Shown: one piece after another, positions 7,433 through 14,269 of the stretch | How positions within the stretch are numbered: position 1 is the stretch's first letter | Layout: each line of letters starts with the position of its first letter | NCBI GenBank assembly: GCA_902783535.1 | Contig: CACZRJ010000011.1 | Location: forward strand, 1 to 17,007 | Source: an uncultured Ruminococcus sp. | GTDB taxonomy: Bacteria; Bacillota; Clostridia; Oscillospirales; CAG-382 | Reading direction: 5' to 3' | DNA: 17,007 nucleotides | The notes under the pieces: generated by a model | What the model was told of the DNA's origin: nothing | The model's input: only the letters and a program-made list of their open reading frames with translations | Databases searched by the model: none | Made by a program: the position numbers and the translations under genes

Positions 7433-8293
7433 TCACGTGTTGTAATGAAAAGTATAGCAGTCTTCCAAAGACGGCTGAACCGGAATCGCGTCTTCGCACG
7501 GCTTTTCGGCCGATATCAATCTGACCGCAAAGCCAAAATCATCTTTCTGGACAGTGCTGACAATGTATTTTGAAAGAGCAGAAGATGCTTGTGCGGCATC
7601 AATATGAATCTGCCATACCCGACCGCGGATCTGTTCAAGTGCATGCGCGACGGATGAATTTTCAATTATGACGCCTTTTTTCAGGAAAATGACCTGCTTG
7701 GCAATCAGCTCAACATCGCTGACGATATGCGTTCCAATGATAACGGTTTTCTCGGCTGAAATTCTTGAAAGAAGGTTCCGTACAGCAATCCGCTGCATAG
7801 GATCCAGTCCCGCAGTCGGTTCGTCCAGAATAATCAGATCCGGGCCTCCGAGTAGGGCCTGTGCGATTGCGAGACGCTGCTTCATTCCTCCGGAAAAAGA
7901 AGAAATACGATGATTTGACACACCATCAAGTCCGAGTGTTGTGAGTAGTTCTTTAATTTCTTCCATATAGCGTTCTTTCGGAAGACCTTTTAAAACCGCC
8001 ATGTAACGCAAGTAGTTTTCTGCCGAAAAATTCGGATACAAGCCCGGAAACTGGGGCATAAAGCCGAGTCTTTTTCGAAAACCGGCGCCGAGTTTCACTA
8101 TATCTTCGCCGTCCATATAAATATGGCCGGCGTCTTGCTTTAAGTTGTCTGTCAAAATGTTCAGCAGAGTTGACTTCCCCGATCCATTCGGTCCGAGTAA
8201 AGCATAAATGCCATTGCCCAGTTCCGCGGAAAAGTCGGCAAGAGCAACCGTTTTGCCATAAGACTTTTTAATATGCTCAATTCTTAGCCTCAT
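7433..8293 (-). CDS. ABC transporter ATP-binding protein (exporter type)
   Basis: This 286-aa cytoplasmic ATPase powers the neighbouring permease. All ABC motifs are intact: Walker A GPNGSGKST (34-42), Q-loop Q81, signature SFSGGMKQR (132-140), Walker B LIILDEP (153-158), D-loop AGLD, and H-loop H189 in GTHIVSD. About 80 residues follow the nucleotide-binding core, a size and pattern typical of ABC-2-type exporter ATPases (CcmA/BcrA-like) and not of importers. The ATG has an excellent AGGAGG 8 nt upstream. It starts 75 nt after the permease stop; the gap carries a large hairpin (8331-8378). No substrate-binding protein of importer type is present. The substrate is unknown; drug, peptide or lipid export or immunity are the usual roles of such ATPases. 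Confidence 0.92.
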   Translation of the reverse strand: MRLRIEHIKKSYGKTVALADFSAELGNGIYALLGPNGSGKSTLLNILTDNLKQDAGHIYMDGEDIVKLGAGFRKRLGFMPQFPGLYPNFSAENYLRYMAVLKGLPKERYMEEIKELLTTLGLDGVSNHRISSFSGGMKQRLAIAQALLGGPDLIILDEPTAGLDPMQRIAVRNLLSRISAEKTVIIGTHIVSDVELIAKQVIFLKKGVIIENSSVAHALEQIRGRVWQIHIDAAQASSALSKYIVSTVQKDDFGFAVRLISAEKPCEDAIPVQPSLEDCYTFHYNT

Positions 8294-8330
8294 CTACAGT
8301 CCCTCCTATCAGGAAATAATCATGCATCTA

Positions 8331-8378
8331 AAGGACAGTCGTAGCAAAAAAACATCACAAAAGCCCGACTATGTCCTT
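8331..8378. repeat. Long inverted repeat spanning the permease stop codon and the permease-ATPase gap
   Basis: AAGGAC-AGTCG (8331-8341) is complementary to CGACT-at-GTCCTT (8366-8378), an 11-bp stem with a 2-nt bulge and a 24-nt loop. On the transcript the left arm includes the last codons and stop of the permease. The loop contains a seven-T run. The ATPase ribosome site lies about 25 nt beyond the stem and is left free. Confidence 0.65.
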
Positions 8379-10483
8379 AAATGGGAAGGTGATTTTCTTC
8401 TCCCGGAAAAGCCAAGAAATGCAATCATAGCCATGATAATCGTAAGCAACGTTAACGATATCAGCGCCGTGATAAATTCTGGTGCGTGAAGCAGCACTCG
8501 ATTTCCCGACATCAGCGAAGAAAGATCTGCGGCATACGGTATAGAAACAACAGATTTGGAGACGTAAGGAAGAAATACGAAGGCGCCGGAAATCACAATC
8601 GCAGCAAAAGTGCGTTTTGTTATACAGGAAATGGCAACAACAAGCAGAGCGAACAAAATATAAGCAATCGCTTTATAGACCGCAAGCAGCAACAAATATG
8701 AGCCGATACTCATTCCAACGCTTATGCTCTCAGCGGCACTCAAAGAATAAACCGATGCGGAAAGTGACGTCAGTCCTCCGTTGATTCCCAGAGCAATATA
8801 ATTGACTGGGAGAAATACCAAAACAACAGAAATAGCAAAAAACAATGAGGCACGCATTTTGGCGAAAAAGATCTTATTTCTTCCATTGAAGGTTGAACGA
8901 ATCACAAGCATGTTTTCTCTCTTGTATTCCAGAGAGAAAACTTCGGCAAGTCCTAAAAGAAGGGCCAGTATCAACCCGATATCAATGTCGCTTTCAAGCA
9001 TTCGATTCAAAGGCGTATCATAAACAAATCGAACTCCGGAATCAAGATGTTCCCGGCTGACCGATTCCAAATGGCTCAACCGATCTTCACATTCCTCACA
9101 AACATCGTCATGTGCAATGGAATATCCGTATTCTTGCTGAATCAAATCATATTCCGAGGAAGTGATTTCGTTATTTTGCAAGCGTTCATATGAACCTTCA
9201 TAGTTTTCTTTCCCGGATTCAATCCGGAGACGTTCTTTAGCCAAAAATGATTTGGCATCCTTCAATTCCATTTTTGACAGCGTCTCGCAATAAGAACGGT
9301 ACATTTGCTCAGAATAATTACCGCTTATTTTGAATTGATTGGCAGTCACAAAACAATGAAGCAGAAAGCCAAATAAAACGACAATAAGCACTGCCAACTT
9401 CCAAAACTGCTTTTTCGTTTCCCAAAGCGTCAAATTCTCAATTGAGGATGTTCTTTCTGTTGAAATACGTTTTACTTTGAAAACACGCAAGCGTATTCTT
9501 CGATTCTGATATCCGCTTTTTGAGAAAGAAAGGACAGATAACGCGCACAGTGCCGGCAAAAGTATGCCCAGAAATAGTATGTTGGTCAGAAACGCGTCAT
9601 TTGAACCAAACAAACGCACCGAATAATATCTCTCATAAAGATATGGACCGGCGAATGAAAACAAATTGACATTCTTTGCGAATACGTCAACGCCCTTATA
9701 CGAAATTGTAAAAAGGACATATTCTGCAACAACGGAAACAATTCCGGAGCCAAAAATAAAAATATACGAAGAAAACAAAGATGAAAAAAACAAAAACAGG
9801 ATCCCGACAGTTATGCATCCTACGCACCGCTGCAAAGTCACCAGCAGGAATGTCTGCATCAGAGATAAAGCATAGGGCGAATTCAAAAATGAAGACGCGG
9901 TCTGTATGGCTGCATTTCCATCACTCAGATGGCCGCCAGCCAAAAACGGAAGTATCGTGGCAACCGTTACGGCCAAACATGATCCGACGGATAAGACGGC
10001 AACAACTAACGTCTTGACAATTCCTGATGCAGCCCTTCCATGCCATGTGGAAAAAAGCACGCTCAGAGACTGCAGCCTCTTCTCTTCACCGACAGACAAT
10101 GCGCCGATCAGGGCAGACAGTGCTGCAGAAAGCAAAAAAGTTGCATCAAGTCGAAGAAGCAAATCCCACCCTTTTGCGCTCCCGGAATTGATTTTTACGG
10201 ATTGCAGTGCATTGGCATACTTTTCCGCAACCTGAAGGTAGTACTCTTCTGCATAGGCGTCGTTGTCTGACAGTTCCCGAATTTTGGAAAGATTCCGATT
10301 TGCGAGCTGAATATACTTCTCCGTTCGTTCAATGTAACTGGTTCGGATCTCATCTGCGGAGAGCGATTCATCCTGTGCGGAAGAAAGCGAATAGAAAGAA
10401 AGAAAAGTAGCCAAAGCAAGTACAACAAGGAACCCGATCCCGACTTGTCTGTTCAGAGTTTTCCTGAATTCCGATGCAACCAT
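8369..10483 (-). CDS. Large ABC-2-like permease with tandemly duplicated transmembrane module
   Basis: This 704-aa integral membrane protein is the presumed channel for the ATPase encoded next. I chose the ATG at 10483 because AAGGTG lies about 5 nt upstream; the frame stays open to a TTG at 10591 but that has no ribosome site. Each half has one membrane helix (about 14-33 and 361-380), a charged extracytoplasmic loop (about 34-110 and 381-498), then four to five more helices (roughly 112-318 and 500-692). The halves share a cytoplasmic motif after their second helix, an acidic/basic stretch then STWHGR (145-150) or STFNGR (530-535), which supports internal duplication. A single chain could thus replace the usual permease dimer. 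The second loop contains a CEEC motif (about 462-465). It lies 151 nt after the lipoprotein gene. Confidence 0.8.
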   Translation of the reverse strand: MVASEFRKTLNRQVGIGFLVVLALATFLSFYSLSSAQDESLSADEIRTSYIERTEKYIQLANRNLSKIRELSDNDAYAEEYYLQVAEKYANALQSVKINSGSAKGWDLLLRLDATFLLSAALSALIGALSVGEEKRLQSLSVLFSTWHGRAASGIVKTLVVAVLSVGSCLAVTVATILPFLAGGHLSDGNAAIQTASSFLNSPYALSLMQTFLLVTLQRCVGCITVGILFLFFSSLFSSYIFIFGSGIVSVVAEYVLFTISYKGVDVFAKNVNLFSFAGPYLYERYYSVRLFGSNDAFLTNILFLGILLPALCALSVLSFSKSGYQNRRIRLRVFKVKRISTERTSSIENLTLWETKKQFWKLAVLIVVLFGFLLHCFVTANQFKISGNYSEQMYRSYCETLSKMELKDAKSFLAKERLRIESGKENYEGSYERLQNNEITSSEYDLIQQEYGYSIAHDDVCEECEDRLSHLESVSREHLDSGVRFVYDTPLNRMLESDIDIGLILALLLGLAEVFSLEYKRENMLVIRSTFNGRNKIFFAKMRASLFFAISVVLVFLPVNYIALGINGGLTSLSASVYSLSAAESISVGMSIGSYLLLLAVYKAIAYILFALLVVAISCITKRTFAAIVISGAFVFLPYVSKSVVSIPYAADLSSLMSGNRVLLHAPEFITALISLTLLTIIMAMIAFLGFSGRRKSPSHLRT

Positions 10484-10634
10484 AGCAACACCTTTTTTAT
10501 GACAAAGAGCGGCAATACATAGAAGTAATGCCTCTTTCAATGAGTATGTGGGCTTGCGCAAAAGTGGCGATTCTTTCAAGAATGCAAGCAATCATAGCAG
10601 CCGAATCTTTTCGTTACATGATAATTGATTCCGT

Positions 10635-11849
10635 TTAGATCGGATTGGTTCCGTATAGGCTCAAAGGAGATGCGGTTCCCTTTTCCAGGTCGATATAAAC
10701 ATGATCCGCCCCGAGATCAGTCAATTGAATCTGCCCGTCTTCACTAATTCTGTACATAATTCTGCCGATCAGTTTCGTTCCTTTCGCGGCATAAACAACA
10801 AAATGATAATCCGAATTAATCTTCACAGTAGATACGGAACCGTCAAGACCACATTGATAAATCTCGTTTTCGTATGGAACGTAGGCAGTTTCCCGGCCAC
10901 TCAAATCAGTAATCTTTGTATATTTGCCTCTTGGCTGGAAATAATAAAACGATCCGCTGTGCACAGGTGAAGTGATGTTGATTTTCTTTGGAACGCTTAA
11001 ATGAATGCCAGCATCCAAATCGAAGATGTCAGCCGGCGCGTCTGTTTTATAATAAATCCCGTGTTTTCTTGCCTTATATCCTATGAAGTCCTCCGATAAT
11101 AACGGACTTGACTCTCTGCTGTCAATATCGAATTTAAAAAAGCCTTTTTCGTTCTCCGCAATCAAGATCCTGTCATTGACATAGTACGGGTTGCAGGACG
11201 ACTTGACTGAAACGGCTTTCTCAACATCTGTTGAGAGATTCAACTCGAGTAATGACAGACCATTCGGACTTGTCGAGTTGAAGATATACAAACAGCCGTT
11301 ATCATAATTCAAAATCATTCCAAGCATGGATGGATATTTTGTCGGTATTTCATACATGGAATAACGGCTGAAATCATACGCATATAAGCGTTTGGTCATT
11401 GTCCGGATATCCAATGATACAAAAAACATGAACCCTGACTTATAATACACGGAAGTAACATCATTGTAGTAATAGAAACAACCTGAATTGGAATGCGTGC
11501 AATTTGATACAGGACAAGCGTATTCCACTTCACCAGTTTCCAAACTGACACGGCACGGAACAAATCCGAAACCAAACGCATCAGGACAATAATAATCATC
11601 ATCTTCAGAAGTCAAAATAGCATATGGTTTAGGATTCGAAGATTTAGAGGTCTCGTCTTGAGAGTCCGGAGATTCGGCACTGCTTTCGATGCCACTTTCG
11701 TCAATGCTCTCAACTGAAGCATCGGTCGAAACTTGTGGAGAAGTAGAATTGCTCACACCGGGGTCAGTAGGACCGTTAAGGCATCCGGAAAACGTAACGG
11801 AAATAAATAAAGAGACTACAACAAGAAGTATTCTGTATGCGTTTACCAT
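10635..11849 (-). CDS. Secreted lipoprotein with Cys/His signature, beta-propeller-like
   Basis: This 404-aa protein is a predicted lipoprotein on the outer face of the membrane. It has a hydrophobic signal (residues 6-19), lipobox FSGC with acylated C23, and a Ser/Asp/Glu-rich linker (about 30-75). After these comes a Cys module: C88, C99, C112, C117, H119 and C124, spaced C-x10-C-x12-C-x4-CTH-x4-C. The rest is a series of short strand-like repeats with Tyr and Asp, resembling the DUF5050/TolB-like propeller lipoproteins of Clostridia. It is a divergent paralog of the lipoprotein at 12443-13753, which has the same Cys spacing. The ATG follows AGGGG at 7 nt. Its position between the secreted protein and the ABC permease suggests it works with the transporter as a sensor, receptor or immunity factor. 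The function is not known. Confidence 0.75.
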   Translation of the reverse strand: MVNAYRILLVVVSLFISVTFSGCLNGPTDPGVSNSTSPQVSTDASVESIDESGIESSAESPDSQDETSKSSNPKPYAILTSEDDDYYCPDAFGFGFVPCRVSLETGEVEYACPVSNCTHSNSGCFYYYNDVTSVYYKSGFMFFVSLDIRTMTKRLYAYDFSRYSMYEIPTKYPSMLGMILNYDNGCLYIFNSTSPNGLSLLELNLSTDVEKAVSVKSSCNPYYVNDRILIAENEKGFFKFDIDSRESSPLLSEDFIGYKARKHGIYYKTDAPADIFDLDAGIHLSVPKKINITSPVHSGSFYYFQPRGKYTKITDLSGRETAYVPYENEIYQCGLDGSVSTVKINSDYHFVVYAAKGTKLIGRIMYRISEDGQIQLTDLGADHVYIDLEKGTASPLSLYGTNPI

Positions 11850-11893
11850 AATAAATCCCCTAAACTTTGTGTTTGGATTCTTTTACCAGAATT

Positions 11894-12424
11894 CTAAAAT
11901 GAGGAATAATTAATGCCGTCAGAGGTGATTTTACTTCCGAAACTCAAAGCCGTATAATCGCCGTCTTCTTCGATCTGAAGCGCATTTATGGAGCAGCAAA
12001 AACCTGAAATAGTGAGCAGTGACTCAAAGTTGACTGTCTCAAAAGCATATTCCTGCGCATCTCCATAAAACACTTCAGATGCTTGAAATGTCAGGGATTT
12101 ATGCGGTGCGAAATAAAAGGAGCCATTTTCGGGATCGGAAACAGAGAACACAGGAAAACAAATTGCTGCCAACTGCAACCGGGTTCCGGAGCATAAGCGA
12201 TCGGTTTGTACTTTCAAGTTTGAAAATAGATTAATCTCATTTAGTTCAGTACGATATGTAAATAACAACCGGCAGGCTTCCTGACCATTAGATGAATAAT
12301 ACGCAAACTGATACTCAGTCGATCCAGTTTCACCCAGAGCAATTTGAGGAAAGCCAAAAGAAAGAAAAGCACAGAGAAGGAACGAACAAACGCTTTTCAA
12401 TATCTGTTTCGTGGACCTTTTCAT
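11894..12424 (-). CDS. Small secreted protein of unknown function (176 aa)
   Basis: The N-terminus is a classical signal peptide: Lys/Arg-rich residues 1-10, hydrophobic core 11-28, and probable signal peptidase I cleavage after ALG (about residue 31). There is no lipobox, so the mature protein of about 145 aa should be released or wall-retained. It is rich in aromatic residues and alternating hydrophobic stretches, suggesting a beta-sandwich, and has Cys pairs (a CC near residue 147, others near 51, 78 and 89) that could form disulfides. I recognise no family. It sits 18 nt after the upstream lipoprotein stop with an AGGTGG ribosome site 7 nt before ATG, and 44 nt before the second lipoprotein, so it is part of the same operon. 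Confidence 0.7.
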   Translation of the reverse strand: MKRSTKQILKSVCSFLLCAFLSFGFPQIALGETGSTEYQFAYYSSNGQEACRLLFTYRTELNEINLFSNLKVQTDRLCSGTRLQLAAICFPVFSVSDPENGSFYFAPHKSLTFQASEVFYGDAQEYAFETVNFESLLTISGFCCSINALQIEEDGDYTALSFGSKITSDGINYSSF

Positions 12425-12442
12425 TTTGCAACCACCTTCACA

Positions 12443-13753
12443 TTACTCAACAGACACATGTTCTTCAGATATATGCACAGAACTGCTGCCGACAAAAACT
12501 TTATCCGCGGTTTGTGCTGCAGTATTAAAGATATCACACTCACCAGTCTTCAGATTAATACGTAAAGTATTCTCATCCAGTTCATTTTCGTTCAGCACTG
12601 TTCCATTGGAATATTTACCATAAATCTCAGCAATGACGGAGTCCCCGTATCCTTGCATGACAGCAAAGGGATAGTCGCACGTAACCGTATACCTCGCAGC
12701 ATTACCATTGATGTCTATGACATAGACAACATTTTTAAAGTACCCGGACTGTAATGGGTCATCCTTATTCAAGTAAAAATCGCTTTTCCCCCATCTTTCT
12801 CCGTCCCATAAAGAAGCATAGAAAGTATTTCCTGTCCTTGAAAAACTTGACAGCAAGCCTCCAGTCGGATCTTTCGGGATTTTCAAATATTTCTTTTCAT
12901 CAGTTAGATATATGAGCGGTAGTCCGCTCGTGGGGTCCACACCCATCCACATTCCGCGAGTAGGATAAAGACGTATGAACAAGTCTGCTTTCGTCCAGCC
13001 CGATCCCTCAGGGATTTCGAGCGGTTCATCAAGGAATGGGTTAAAATCTCCTGAAGCCAAGAAAAAGCCCTCTGGCACTTGTGGCCCTTGGTCAGGCCAG
13101 GAATAGTAACAAACTTTTCCGTTTTCAGCAAATTGCATTCGATCTGCGCGCCGACAAATACCAAATAACCGCAGGTCGTGAGTATTCACATCATAACACA
13201 TGACATTTCGTATATTTTTCTCAGAAAAGCCATGTTCGTCTTGTTCGAAGACGGGCGAGTTGAAATACAGTTTTCCGTCATCAAAGATCAGATCCAAATT
13301 GTCGGGGATTTTCTCAAAGTCATATATTTTTCTAGTTGAATTGTCGAGCATATCAAAAACATAGAGAGGGTATTCTCGCGGAGACGTACGATATAGCAAA
13401 TAAAAGAACCAACGCCCGGCATTCAGTTGTTCAAAACAGATTCCATTGTAAAAAGGGCAAGTCGTTTCGTCCGTATGTGTGCAAAGAGGATCAGGGCACG
13501 GAACAAACACACTTCCGTCAGCAATACTGATTCTGCAGGGTTGCTTGGGCGGTGTATGAAATCTGTCACAATAATATGCAGAGGAGGAATAGAGATTGTC
13601 CCCCGATTCCGACCTGGAAATCTCATCAATACTGGAATTGATGCCGCTCTGCGCCGGCTCAGAAGTGTTACTTTCTGTTGTGCAACCCAAGCATGTCAAG
13701 CATGTCATGAAAACCAAAGAAGTAACAACCATCTTTGTCATTTTCATATTCAA
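12443..13753 (-). CDS. Secreted lipoprotein with Cys/His signature, paralog of the gene at 10635-11849
   Basis: This 436-aa protein has an N-terminal signal and a slightly atypical lipobox CLGC, giving acylated C24. A short Ser-rich linker leads to the module C62, C73, C86, C91, H93 and C99, spaced C-x10-C-x12-C-x4-CTH-x5-C, followed by FYNG. This matches the second lipoprotein except for one residue in the last gap. The remainder looks like a repetitive beta structure of the DUF5050/TolB-like kind. It is the first gene after the promoter at 13790-13818. The start is uncertain: a TTG at 13753 lies 9 nt after AAAGGGG, while the first ATG (13747) is 15 nt away. Both precede the same signal peptide. 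Function is unknown; ligand sensing or binding at the membrane is an inference from family and context. Confidence 0.75.
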   Translation of the reverse strand: MNMKMTKMVVTSLVFMTCLTCLGCTTESNTSEPAQSGINSSIDEISRSESGDNLYSSSAYYCDRFHTPPKQPCRISIADGSVFVPCPDPLCTHTDETTCPFYNGICFEQLNAGRWFFYLLYRTSPREYPLYVFDMLDNSTRKIYDFEKIPDNLDLIFDDGKLYFNSPVFEQDEHGFSEKNIRNVMCYDVNTHDLRLFGICRRADRMQFAENGKVCYYSWPDQGPQVPEGFFLASGDFNPFLDEPLEIPEGSGWTKADLFIRLYPTRGMWMGVDPTSGLPLIYLTDEKKYLKIPKDPTGGLLSSFSRTGNTFYASLWDGERWGKSDFYLNKDDPLQSGYFKNVVYVIDINGNAARYTVTCDYPFAVMQGYGDSVIAEIYGKYSNGTVLNENELDENTLRINLKTGECDIFNTAAQTADKVFVGSSSVHISEEHVSVE

Positions 13754-13789
13754 TTTCTTTTACCCCTTTCATTTCTTCTTTCTGCGTGT

Positions 13790-13818
13790 ATAGTACACTA
13801 AGGGAAATTATTAGTCAA
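13790..13818 (-). promoter_or_regulatory. Sigma-A promoter of the lipoprotein-ABC transporter cluster
   Basis: Minus strand TTGACT (13813-13818), exact 17-nt spacer, TACTAT (13790-13795), with a start near 13783 and a leader of about 30 nt before the first lipoprotein. The next genes in line have short gaps (18 and 44 nt, then 151 nt) and no visible terminator, so this promoter may serve the ABC genes as well. Confidence 0.78.
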
Positions 13819-13858
13819 TAGGTGATTTCAAAAAATATAGATATGGTTATAGAAATTT

Positions 13859-13916
13859 GGTCGGCTCTCTGTAGATTGCTGTAAGGGCTTCTACAATACA
13901 GCAGATGGTTGGCTCT
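13859..13916. repeat. Imperfect direct repeat plus hairpin between two operons
   Basis: GGTCGGCTCT (13859-13868) recurs as GGTTGGCTCT (13907-13916), exactly 48 nt apart. Between them TGCTGTA (13877-13883) and TACAGCA (13897-13903) form a perfect 7-bp inverted repeat; an alternative GTAGA/TCTAC pairing overlaps it. There is no T run to make it a canonical terminator, though it lies just after the tld operon where one is expected. Confidence 0.5.
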
Positions 13917-13939
13917 TCCATGATGTAATTCTTTAGAGT

Positions 13940-14245
13940 CTACTGATTGGTAGGTGTCCCCGAATCACTTCCATTCACAACTTCATCCAGATTATCGGTC
14001 ACCTTTTTTGCAGTTCCCGCGAATGCTTTTCCAAGTGCTTTTCCCGTATCGCCAAAGGTCTTCCCGACATCTTTCCAATTCTCTTTCAGTCCTGTACCTA
14101 CAGGGTTTCCGTTCTCATCCGTAGGATGCTCACCATTCAACTCGTCAACTCCGACCTTTGCAGATTTTACTATTGACTTTCCAAGCCCGGAAAAAGATTT
14201 TCCCATACCTTTCCCTGCTTTGGCCCATTCATCTCTTAAACTCAT
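13940..14245 (-). CDS. Small Gly/Lys-rich protein with duplicated amphipathic repeat
   Basis: This 101-aa protein has no signal peptide or membrane helix. It consists of two similar blocks: residues about 6-38, starting at EWAKAGKGMGKSF, and about 56-92, starting at NWKDVGKTFGDTG. Each is a run of glycines and lysines alternating with hydrophobic residues and ends in an acidic DEL..NG or DEVVNG tail. The blocks are joined by a hydrophilic DENGN linker. Such repeats can fold as amphipathic helices that lie on membranes. Similar uncharacterised small proteins occur in Clostridia. It follows tldE by 24 nt with a GGAAAGG ribosome site, so it is probably cotranscribed with tldD-tldE. The function is unknown; it could be a client or partner of the protease, which is inference from position only. 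Confidence 0.75.
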   Translation of the reverse strand: MSLRDEWAKAGKGMGKSFSGLGKSIVKSAKVGVDELNGEHPTDENGNPVGTGLKENWKDVGKTFGDTGKALGKAFAGTAKKVTDNLDEVVNGSDSGTPTNQ

Positions 14246-14269
14246 TCTACGATACCTTTCCTTTTGTTC

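Noticed and set aside
10484..10591. Longer version of the ABC permease starting at a TTG (10591)
   Set aside because: No ribosome site precedes the TTG, whereas AAGGTG sits just before the ATG at 10483, which begins a normal permease N-terminus.
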